Assembly: GCA_037783545.1 (NCBI GenBank)
Contig: JBBELK010000321.1
Coordinates: forward strand, 59,734-123,733
Source: Henricia sp. BOLD:AAB3569
Taxonomy: Eukaryota > Echinodermata > Asteroidea > Spinulosida > Echinasteridae
Length of the DNA stretch: 64,000 bases
Reading direction: 5' to 3'
Shown here piece after piece: positions 39,650 to 49,311 of this stretch. The notes under the pieces are model-generated. The model worked only from the letters and a program-made list of their open reading frames with translations, did not search any database and was not told where the DNA came from. The translations under genes were made by a program, and so were the position numbers. Numbering within the stretch: position 1 is the stretch's first letter; every line of letters starts with the position of its first letter.

Positions 39650-41390
39650 AAAGTCTGTCAATTTTTTATGACAAGTGCGCAATATAGAGAGTTTAGGGCA
39701 TGCAAAATTTGAAGTTCGTCGTAACATTTTTCGACCTCCAAATTTGCCGACGTTTGGACCACACTTTCACCAAATTGCCGAGCCAAACTGCGGTGCGTTA
39801 ACGACAGTCCGAATGACTGAGCATGCGCACAACTCAGGAGTACCCCAAAGAGGTGTGTACAGACAGCCACGGTTTGCGTGAGAGCAGTCAGGAAGCCTCA
39901 ACCCAGTTTTTTCTAAACTTTGAAATTTCTCTGCCATTTCCCGGCGAAAGTCTGTCAATTTTTTATGACAAGTGCGCAATATAGAGAGTTTAGGGCATGC
40001 AAAATTTGAAGTTCGTCGTAACATTTTTCGACCTCCAAATTTGCCGACGTTTGGACCACACTTTCACCAAATTGCCGAGCCAAACTGCGGTGCGTTAACG
40101 ACAGTCCGAATGACTGAGCATGCGCACAACTCAGGAGTACCCCAAAGAGGTGTGTACAGACAGCCACGGTTTGCGTGAGAGCAGTCAGGAAGCCTCAACC
40201 CAGTTTTTTCTAAACTTTGAAATTTCTCTGCCATTTCCCGGCGAAAGTCTGTCAATTTTTTATGACAAGTGCGCAATATAGAGAGTTTAGGGCATGCAAA
40301 ATTTGAAGTTCGTCGGAACATTTTTCGACCTCCAAATTTGCCCACGTTTGGACCACACTTTGACCAAATTGCCGAGCCAAACTGCGGTGCGTTAACGACA
40401 GTCCGAATGACTGAGCATGCGCACAACTCAGGAGTACCCCAAAGAGGTGTGTACAGACAGCCACGGTTTGCGTGAGAGCAGTCAGGAAGCCTCAACCCAG
40501 TTTTTTCTAAACTTTGAAATTTCTCTGCCATTTCCCGGCGAAAGTCTGTCAATTTTTTATGACAAGTGCGCAATATAGAGAGTTTAGGGCATGCAAAATT
40601 TGAAGTTCGTCGGAACATTTTTCGACCTCCACATTTGCCGACGTTTGGACCACACTTTGACCAAATTGCCGAGCCAAACTGCGGTGCGTTAACGACAGTC
40701 CGAATGACTGAGCATGCGCACAACTCAGGAGTACCCCAAAGAGGTGTGTACAGACAGCCACGGTTTGCGTGAGAGCAGTCAGGAAGCCTCAACCCAGTTT
40801 TTTCTAAACTTTGAAATTTCTCTGCCATTTCCCGGCGAAAGTCTGTCAATTTTTTATGACAAGTGCGCAATATAGAGAGTTTAGGGCATGCAAAATTTGA
40901 AGTTCGTCGGAACATTTTTCGACCTCCAAATTTGCCCACGTTTGGACCACACTTTGACCAAATTGCCGAGCCAAACTGCGGTGCGTTAACGACAGTCCGA
41001 ATGACTGAGCATGCGCACAACTCAGGAGTACCCCAAAGAGGTGTGTACAGACAGCCACGGTTTGCGTGAGAGCAGTCAGGAAGCCTCAACCCAGTTTTTT
41101 CTAAACTTTGAAATTTCTCTGCCATTTCCCGGCGAAAGTCTGTCAATTTTTTATGACAAGTGCGCAATATAGAGAGTTTAGGGCATGCAAAATTTGAAGT
41201 TCGTCGGAACATTTTTCGACCTCCACATTTGCCGACGTTTGGACCACACTTTGACCAAATTGCAGAGCCAAACTGCGGTGCGTTAACGACAGTCCGAATG
41301 ACTGAGCATGCGCACAACTCAGGAGTACCCCAAAGAGGTGTGTACAGACAGCCACGGTTTGCGTGAGAGCAGTCAGGAAGCCTCAACCCA
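39650..41390. repeat. Six-monomer block, copy B
   Basis: Matches 36677-38413 at a constant offset of 2973 bp (ten monomers plus three bases). Four other units lie between the two copies (starting 38478, 38775, 39073 and 39370). That fits a ten-monomer duplication whose intervening part later changed, or a conversion from one site to the other. Confidence 0.88.
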
Positions 41391-43047
41391 GTTTTTTCTA
41401 AACTTTAAAATTTCTCTGCCATTTCCCGGCAAAAGTCTGTCAATTTGTTATGACAAGTGCGCAATATAGAGAGTTTAGGGCATGCAAAATTTGAAGTTCG
41501 TCGTAACATTTTTCGACCTCCAAATTTGCCGACGTTTGGACCACACTTTCACCAAATTGCCGAGCCAAACTGCGGTGCGTTAACGACAGTCCGAATGACT
41601 GAGCATGCGCACAACTCAGGAGTACCCCAAAGAGGTGTGTACAGACAGCCACGGTTTGCGTGAGAGCAGTCAGGAAGCCTCAACCCAGTTTTTTCTAAAC
41701 TTTGAAATTTCTCTGCCATTTCCCGGCGAAAGTCTGTCAATTTTTTATGACAAGTGCGCAATATAGAGAGTTTAGGGCATGCAAAATTTGAAGTTCGTCG
41801 TAAAATTTTTCGACCTCCAAATTTGCCGACGTTTGGACCACACTTTCACCAAATTGCCGAGCCAAACTGCGGTGCGTTAACGACAGTCCGAATGACTGAG
41901 CATGCGCACAACTCAGGAGTACCCCAAAGAGGTGTGTACAGACAGCCACGGTTTGCGTGAGAGCATTCAGGAAGCCTCAACCCAGTTTTTTCTAAACTTT
42001 GAAATTTCTCTGCCATTTCCCGGCGAAAGTCTGTCAATTTTTTATGACAAGTGCGCAATATAGAGAGTTTAGGGCATGCAAAATTTGAAGTTCGTCGTAA
42101 AATTTTTCGAACTCCAAATTTGCCGACGTTTGGACCACACTTTCACCAAATTGCCGAGCCAAACTGCGGTGCGTTAACGACAGTCCGAATGACTGAGCAT
42201 GCGCACAACTCAGGAGTACCCCAAAGAGGTGTGTACAGACAGCCACGGTTTGCGTGAGAGCAGTCAGGAAGCCTCAACCCAGTTTTTTCTAAACTTTGAA
42301 ATTTCTCTGCCATTTCCCGGCGAAAGTCTGTCAATTTTTTATGACAAGTGCGCAATATAGAGAGTTTAGGGCATGCAAAATTTGAAGTTCGTCGGAACAT
42401 TTTTCGACCTCCAAATTTGCCGACGTTTGGACCACACTTTGACCAAATTGCCGAGCCAAACTGCGGTGCGTTAACGACAGTCCGAATGACTGAGCATGCG
42501 CACAACTCAGGAGTACCCCAAAGAGGTGTGTACAGACAGCCACGGTTTGCGCGAGAGCAGTCAGGAAGCCTCAACCCAGTTTTTTCTAAACTTTGAAATT
42601 TCTCTGCCATTTCCCGGCGAAAGTCTGTCAATTTGTTATGACAAGTGCGCAATATAGAGAGTTCAGGGCATGCAAAATTTGAAGTTCGTCGGAACATTTT
42701 TCGACCTCCAAATTTGCCGACGTTTGGACCACACTTTGACCAAATTGCCGAGCCAAACTGCGGTGCGTTAACGACAGTCCGAATGACTGAGCATGCGCAC
42801 AACTCAGGAGTACCCCAAAGAGGTGTGTACAGACAGCCACGGTTTGCGCGAGAGCAGTCAGGAAGCCTCAACCCAGTTTTTTTCTAAACTTTGAAATTTC
42901 TCTGCCATTTCCCGGCGAAAGTCTGTCAATTTTTTATGACAAGTGCGCAATATAGAGAGTTTAGGGCATGCAAAATTTGAAGTTCGTCGTAAAATTTTTC
43001 GACCTCCAAATTTGCCGACGTTTGGACCACACTTTGACCAAATTGCC
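41265..43047. repeat. Six-monomer (1783-bp) tandem duplication, copy 1
   Basis: Contains three TTTCACC-type units (41450, 41747, 42044), two of which also have CGTAAAATTT, with GAGCATTCAG at 41964 and TTCGAACTCC at 42108. A canonical unit, a GTTCAGGG unit (42638) and a CGTAAAATTT unit without TTTCACC (42936) follow. All of these recur 1783 bp downstream. The left boundary lies after 41264, where GCAGAG differs from GCCGAG at 43047. Confidence 0.92.
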
Positions 43048-44969
43048 GAGCCAAACTGCGGTGCGTTAACGACAGTCCGAATGACTGAGCATGCGCACAA
43101 CTCAGGAGTACCCCAAAGAGGTGTGTACAGACAGCCACGGTTTGCGTGAGAGCAGTCAGGAAGCCTCAACCCAGTTTTTTCTAAACTTTAAAATTTCTCT
43201 GCCATTTCCCGGCAAAAGTCTGTCAATTTGTTATGACAAGTGCGCAATATAGAGAGTTTAGGGCATGCAAAATTTGAAGTTCGTCGTAACATTTTTCGAC
43301 CTCCAAATTTGCCGACGTTTGGACCACACTTTCACCAAATTGCCGAGCCAAACTGCGGTGCGTTAACGACAGTCCGAATGACTGAGCATGCGCACAACTC
43401 AGGAGTACCCCAAAGAGGTGTGTACAGACAGCCACGGTTTGCGTGAGAGCAGTCAGGAAGCCTCAACCCAGTTTTTTCTAAACTTTGAAATTTCTCTGCC
43501 ATTTCCCGGCGAAAGTCTGTCAATTTTTTATGACAAGTGCGCAATATAGAGAGTTTAGGGCATGCAAAATTTGAAGTTCGTCGTAAAATTTTTCGACCTC
43601 CAAATTTGCCGACGTTTGGACCACACTTTCACCAAATTGCCGAGCCAAACTGCGGTGCGTTAACGACAGTCCGAATGACTGAGCATGCGCACAACTCAGG
43701 AGTACCCCAAAGAGGTGTGTACAGACAGCCACGGTTTGCGTGAGAGCATTCAGGAAGCCTCAACCCAGTTTTTTCTAAACTTTGAAATTTCTCTGCCATT
43801 TCCCGGCGAAAGTCTGTCAATTTTTTATGACAAGTGCGCAATATAGAGAGTTTAGGGCATGCAAAATTTGAAGTTCGTCGTAAAATTTTTCGAACTCCAA
43901 ATTTGCCGACATTTGGACCACACTTTCACCAAATTGCCGAGCCAAACTGCGGTGCGTTAACGACAGTCCGAATGACTGAGCATGCGCACAACTCAGGAGT
44001 ACCCCAAAGAGGTGTGTACAGACAGCCACGGTTTGCGTGAGAGCAGTCAGGAAGCCTCAACCCAGTTTTTTCTAAACTTTGAAATTTCTCTGCCATTTCC
44101 CGGCGAAAGTCTGTCAATTTTTTATGACAAGTGCGCAATATAGAGAGTTTAGGGCATGCAAAATTTGAAGTTCGTCGGAACATTTTTCGACCTCCAAATT
44201 TGCCGACGTTTGGACCACACTTTGACCAAATTGCCGAGCCAAACTGCGGTGCGTTAACGACAGTCCGAATGACTGAGCATGCGCACAACTCAGGAGTACC
44301 CCAAAGAGGTGTGTACAGACAGCCACGGTTTGCGCGAGAGCAGTCAGGAAGCCTCAACCCAGTTTTTTCTAAACTTTGAAATTTCTCTGCCATTTCCCGG
44401 CGAAAGTCTGTCAATTTGTTATGACAAGTGCGCAATATAGAGAGTTCAGGGCATGCAAAATTTGAAGTTCGTCGGAACATTTTTCGACCTCCAAATTTGC
44501 CGACGTTTGGACCACACTTTGACCAAATTGCCGAGCCAAACTGCGGTGCGTTAACGACAGTCCGAATGACTGAGCATGCGCACAACTCAGGAGTACCCCA
44601 AAGAGGTGTGTACAGACAGCCACGGTTTGCGCGAGAGCAGTCAGGAAGCCTCAACCCAGTTTTTTTCTAAACTTTGAAATTTCTCTGCCATTTCCCGGCG
44701 AAAGTCTGTCAATTTTTTATGACAAGTGCGCAATATAGAGAGTTTAGGGCATGCAAAATTTGAAGTTCGTCGTAAAATTTTTCGACCTCCAAATTTGCCG
44801 ACGTTTGGACCACACTTTGACCAAATTGCCGAGCCAAACTGCGGTGCGTTAACGACAGTCCGAATGACTGAGCATGCGCACAACTCAGGAGTACCCCAAA
44901 GAGGTGTGTACAGACAGCCACGGTTTGCGTGAGAGCAGTCAGGAAGCCTCAACCCAGTTTTTTCTAAAC
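43048..44969. repeat. Six-monomer (1783-bp) tandem duplication, copy 2
   Basis: Direct partner of the previous block. The only difference I noticed is 43911 A (CGACATTTGG) against G at 42128. The match ends by 44970, where CTTTGAAATTT differs from CTTTAAAATTT at 43187. The right end lies about 160 bp before the 727-bp insertion. Confidence 0.92.
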
Positions 44970-45138
44970 TTTGAAATTTCTCTGCCATTTCCCGGCGAAA
45001 GTCTGTCAATTTTTTATGACAAGTGCGCAATATAGAGAGTTTAGGGCATGCAAAATTTGAAGTTCGTCGGAACATTTTTCGACCTCCAAATTTGCCGACG
45101 TTTGGACCACACTTTGACCAAATTGCCTTTTTCTAAAA

Positions 45139-45162
45139 TGTTTTATTCGTCCGAATAAAACA
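45139..45162. repeat. Perfect 11-bp inverted repeat (hairpin) at insertion edge
   Basis: TGTTTTATTCG and CGAATAAAACA are exact reverse complements separated by TC. The hairpin begins 11 bp inside the left boundary of the insertion. Its placement near a terminus resembles the subterminal hairpins of Helitron or Helentron elements, read on the minus strand, but the CTRR end expected of a classical Helitron is absent. Confidence 0.85.
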
Positions 45163-45213
45163 CGCTAACCAGTCCAACGTTGTTACCGATAGAACCAGTG
45201 CTTCAGGCGTTGT

Positions 45214-45485
45214 CGTTGCCAGTCCAGGTCATTTATCCACTAAGCGTTCGCCGTTATTGCCAAATTTCCTCATTCGTAGTCGTTGCCAGTCCAGGTCATT
45301 TATCCACTAAGCGTTCGCCGTTATTGCCAAATTTCCTCATTCGTAGTCGTTGCCAGTCCAGGTCATTTATCCACCAATTGTTCGCCGTTATTGCCAAATT
45401 TCCTCATTCGTTGTCGTTGCCAGTCCAGGTCATTTATCCACCAAATTTCCTCATTCGTTGTCGTTGCCAATCCAGGTCATTATCC
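45214..45485. repeat. 67-bp minisatellite inside the insertion
   Basis: Units begin with CGTTGCCAGTCCAGGTC at 45214, 45281, 45348 and 45415, all 67 bp apart. The first two are identical. The third has CCACCAATTGTTC in place of CCACTAAGCGTTC. The fourth is only 47 bp long, because 20 bp between CCAC and CAAATTTCC are missing. A fifth partial and more diverged unit starts at 45462. Related short segments occur outside the regular array (45165-45180, 45512-45524, 45541-45552, 45593-45609), so the surrounding insertion may be decayed repeat as well. Confidence 0.9.
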
Positions 45486-45823
45486 GGCGAGTATTCTCCA
45501 TCACAATCATCACCAATCTTGGTCGATCGTGTCCGAGTATCAGGTCATATCCTTCGGGAAGCACCACAGGTACATCCTCATAAAACCACAATCGTCACCA
45601 GTCCAGGTCTGGAAGAATCAAGACCGCAGACTCGGATCCAATCGTGTTCCAAAATTGCATCGGCGTTCCCCGTGACGTACGTACTGGTCACTCCATCATT
45701 GAGCAACGTTCCAGGACATCACGGGATTCCGCGAAAAACTCCTCCAAACTACCTATGTGCAAGGGTAGTCCTTTGGAAAGCGGTCATCACAGGCCAGCGA
45801 GGAAAGAACCCGTACGCCAACCC
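45486..45823. other. Remaining insert sequence, no gene recognised
   Basis: About 340 bp with no satellite similarity and no convincing gene. Reading frames are open on the plus strand for up to about 130 codons, without a recognisable domain. It holds scattered copies of the minisatellite core (CACCAGTCCAGGTC near 45596, TTCCAGGACAT near 45709) and a short dyad, GTGAC at 45672-45676 with GTCAC at 45687-45691. I cannot assign a function. Confidence 0.7.
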
Positions 45824-45877
45824 GACCGCCCCAAACTGCGGTGCGTTAACGACCGAGCCAAACTGCGGTGCGTTAAC
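45824..45877. repeat. 27-bp tandem duplication at the right junction
   Basis: Two consecutive 27-bp units, 45824-45850 and 45851-45877. Each starts GACCG and ends with the same 20 bp of satellite (CCAAACTGCG then GTGCGTTAAC). They differ only at two bases (GACCGCC against GACCGAG). The first copy therefore places satellite sequence inside the insert. It may have formed during insertion or repair, or by later slippage. Confidence 0.88.
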
Positions 45878-46931
45878 GACAGTCCGAATGACTGAGCATG
45901 CGCACAACTCAGGAGTACCCCAAAGAGGTGTGTACAGACAGCCACGGTTTGCGCGAGAGCAGTCAGGAAGCCTCAACCCAGTTTTTTCTAAACTTTGAAA
46001 TTTCTCTGCCATTTCCCGGCGAAAGTCTGTCAATTTGTTATGACAAGTGCGCAATATAGAGAGTTCAGGGCATGCAAAATTTGAAGTTCGTCGGAACATT
46101 TTTCGACCTCCAAATTTGCCGACGTTTGGACCACACTTTGACCAAATTGCCGAGCCAAACTGCGGTGCGTTAACGACAGTCCGAATGACTGAGCATGCGC
46201 ACAACTCAGGAGTACCCCAAAGAGGTGTGTACAGACAGCCACGTGTTGCGCGAGAGCAGTCAGGAAGCCTCAACCCAGTTTTGTTCTAAACTTTGAAATT
46301 TCTCTGCCATTTCCCGGCGAAAGTCTGTCAATTTTTTATGACAAGTGCGCAATATAGAGAGTTTAGGGCATGCAAAATTTGAAGTTCGTCGGAACATTTT
46401 TCGACCTCCAAATTTGCCGACGTTTGGACCACACTTTGACCAAATTGCCGAGCCAAACTGCGGTGCGTTAACGACAGTCCGAATGACTGAGCATGCGCAC
46501 AACTCAGGAGTACCCCAAAGAGGTGTGTACAGACAGCCACGGTTTGCGTGAGAGCAGTCAGGAAGCCTCAACCCAGTTTTTTCTAAACTTTAAAATTTCT
46601 CTGCCATTTCCCGGCAAAAGTCTGTCAATTTTGTATGACAAGTGCGCAATATAGAGAGTTTAGGGCATGCAAAATTTGAAGTTCGTCGTAACATTTTTCG
46701 ACCTCCAAATTTGCCGACGTTTGGACCACACTTTCACCAAATTGCCGAGCCAAACTGCGGTGCGTTAACGACAGTCCGAATGACTGAGCATGCGCACAAC
46801 TCAGGAGTACCCCAAAGAGGTGTGTACAGACAGCCACGGTTTGCGCGAGAGCAGTCAGGAAGCCTCAACCTAGTTTTTTCTAAACTTTGAAATTTCTCTG
46901 CCATTTCCCGGCGAAAGTCTGTCAATTTGTT

Positions 46932-49311
46932 ATGACAAGTGCGCAATATAGAGAGTTCAGGGCATGCAAAATTTGAAGTTCGTCGGAACATTTTTCGACC
47001 TCCAAATTTGCCGACGTTTGGACCACACTTTGACCAAATTGCCGAGCCAAACTGCGGTGCGTTAACGACAGTCCGAATGACTGAGCATGCGCACAACTCA
47101 GGAGTACCCCAAAGAGGTGTGTACAGACAGCCACGGTTTGCGCGAGAGCAGTCAGGAAGCCTCAACCCAGTTTTTTTCTAAACTTTGAAATTTCTCTGCC
47201 ATTTCCCGGCGAAAGTCTGTCAATTTTTAATGACAAGTGCGCAATATAGAGAGTTTAGGGCATGCAAAATTTGAAGTTCGTCGGAACATTTTTCGACCTC
47301 CAAATTTGCCGACGTTTGGACCACACTTTGACCAAATTGCCGAGCCAAACTGCGGTGCGTTAACGACAGTCCGAATGACTGAGCATGCGCACAACTCAGG
47401 AGTACCCCAAAGAGGTGTGTACAGACAGCCACGGTTTGCGTGAGAGCAGTCAGGAAGCCTCAACCCAGTTTTTTCTAAACTTTGAAATTTCTCTGCCATT
47501 TCCCGGCGAAAGTCTGTCAATTTTTTATGACAAGTGCGCAATATAGAGAGTTTAGGGCATGCAAAATTTGAAGTTCGTCGGAACATTTTTCGACCTCCAA
47601 ATTTGCCGACGTTTGGACCACACTTTGACCAAATTGCCGAGCCAAACTGCGGTGCGTTAACGACAGTCCGAATGACTGAGCATGCGCACAACTCAGGAGT
47701 ACCCCAAAGAGGTGTGTACAGACAGCCACGGTTTGCGTGAGAGCAGTCAGGAAGCCTCAACCCAGTTTTTTTCTAAACTTTGAAATTTCTCTGCCATTTC
47801 CCGGCGAAAGTCTGTCCATTTTTTATGACAAGTGCGCAATATAGAGAGTTTAGGGCATGCAAAATTTGAAGTTCGTCGGAACATTTTTCGACCTCCAAAT
47901 TTGCCGACGTTTGGACCACACTTTGACCAAATTGCCGAGCCAAACTGCGGTGCGTTAACGACAGTCCGAATGACTGAGCATGCGCACAACTCAGGAGTAC
48001 CCCAAAGAGGTGTGTACAGACAGCCACGGTTTGCGCGAGAGCAGTCAGGAAGCCTCAACCCAGTTTTTTCTAAACTTTGAAATTTCTCTGCCATTTCCCG
48101 GCGAAAGTCTGTCAATTTGTTATGACAAGTGCGCAATATAGAGAGTTCAGGGCATGCAAAATTTGAAGTTCGTCGGAACATTTTTCGACCTCCAAATTTG
48201 CCGACGTTTGGACCACACTTTGACCAAATTGCCGAGCCAAACTGCAATGCGTTAACGACAGTCCGAATGACTGAGCATGCGCACAACTCAGGAGTACCCC
48301 AAAGAGGTGTGTACAGACAGCCACGTGTTGCGCGAGAGCAGTCAGGAAGCCTCAACCCAGTTTTGTTCTAAACTTTGAAATTTCTCTGCCATTTCCCGGC
48401 GAAAGTCTGTCAATTTTTTATGACAAGTGCGCAATATAGAGAGTTTAGGGCATGCAAAATTTGAAGTTCGTCGGAACATTTTTCGACCTCCAAATTTGCC
48501 GACGTTTGGACCACACTTTGACCAAATTGCCGAGCCAAACTGCGGTGCGTTAACGACAGTCCGAATGACTGAGCATGCGCACAACTCAGGAGTACCCCAA
48601 AGAGGTGTGTACAGACAGCCACGGTTTGCGTGAGAGCAGTCAGGAAGCCTCAACCCAGTTTTTTCTAAACTTTGAAATTTCTCTGCCATTTCCCGGCGAA
48701 AGTCTGTCAATTTTTTATGACAAGTGCGCAATATAGAGAGTTTAGGGCATGCAAAATTTGAAGTTCGTCGGAACATTTTTCGACCTCCAAATTTGCCGAC
48801 GTTTGGACCACACTTTGACCAAATTGCCGAGCCAAACTGCGGTGCGTTAACGACAGTCCGAATGACTGAGCATGCGCACAACTCAGGAGTACCCCAAAGA
48901 GGTGTGTACAGACAGCCACGGTTTGCGTGAGAGCAGTCAGGAAGCCTCAACCCAGTTTTTTTCTAAACTTTGAAATTTCTCTGCCATTTCCCGGCGAAAG
49001 TCTGTCCATTTTTTATGACAAGTGCGCAATATAGAGAGTTTAGGGCATGCAAAATTTGAAGTTCGTCGGAACATTTTTCGACCTCCAAATTTGCCGACGT
49101 TTGGACCACACTTTGACCAAATTGCCGAGCCAAACTGCGGTGCGTTAACGACAGTCCGAATGACTGAGCATGCGCACAACTCAGGAGTACCCCAAAGAGG
49201 TGTGTACAGACAGCCACGGTTTGCGTGAGAGCAGTCAGGAAGCCTCAACCCAGTTTTTTCTAAACTTTGAAATTTCTCTGCCATTTCCCGGCGAAAGTCT
49301 GTCAATTTTTT
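46932..49311. repeat. Four-monomer (1190-bp) higher-order repeat
   Basis: Two cycles of a GTTCAGGG unit, two near-canonical units, and a unit introduced by GTCTGTCCATT with seven T before it. The GTTCAGGG units start at 46932 and 48122, and the TGTCCATT marks lie near 47815 and 49005, 1190 bp apart. The second cycle has private changes CTGCAATGCG near 48243 and CACGTGTTGCG near 48323. The latter is shared with the unit at 46040, not with its direct partner at 46932, which implies patchy conversion. Confidence 0.78.

Larger units (their letters stand above)
1..45127. repeat. 297-bp satellite array, left block
   Basis: Head-to-tail copies of one monomer, all in the same orientation. There are 151 complete units from position 136 to 45015, a 135-bp partial unit at the left edge, and the first 112 bp of unit 152 before the insertion. 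Spacing is 297 bp almost everywhere. It becomes 298 bp where one of two T-tracts gains a base, and 296 bp at rare one-base losses (near 10770, 11957, 12749 and 25627). Units differ by only a few substitutions, and the same substitutions recur in many units, which shows homogenisation. No other sequence interrupts this block, and I see no gene in it. Satellite identity is seen directly; a heterochromatic or centromeric location is inference. Confidence 0.98.
45128..45854. other. 727-bp insertion of unrelated DNA in a satellite monomer
   Basis: The monomer that starts at 45016 runs normally to ...AAATTGCC at 45127. Its continuation GAGCC resumes at 45855, so the inserted segment is exactly 727 bp and no satellite base is missing. 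Inside, in order: a T-rich start (TTTTTCTAAAA, like the satellite's own T-tract), a hairpin, a 67-bp minisatellite, about 340 bp of non-repetitive-looking sequence, and a 23-bp piece of satellite near the right end. Open frames of 77 to 272 codons cross it on the plus strand. They are explained by the minisatellite, whose 67-bp period rotates the frame, and the longest simply runs on into satellite. No terminal inverted repeats, target-site duplication beyond CC, or known protein motif is visible. It could be a non-autonomous mobile element or captured DNA. I do not recognise the family. Confidence 0.9.

Noticed and set aside
45128-45132. Poly(A) tail of a reverse-strand retroposon
   Set aside because: Only five T are present, and the following CTAAAA matches the satellite's own T-tract, so a tail is not supported.
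45128-45854. DNA transposon with terminal inverted repeats, or LTR element
   Set aside because: The two ends are not inverted or direct repeats of each other, there is no target-site duplication beyond CC, and no transposase, integrase or reverse transcriptase motif is visible.
45180-45998. 272-codon plus-strand frame crossing the insertion
   Set aside because: Its first part is the 67-bp minisatellite read in rotating frames and its last part is satellite sequence. The middle has no recognisable domain.
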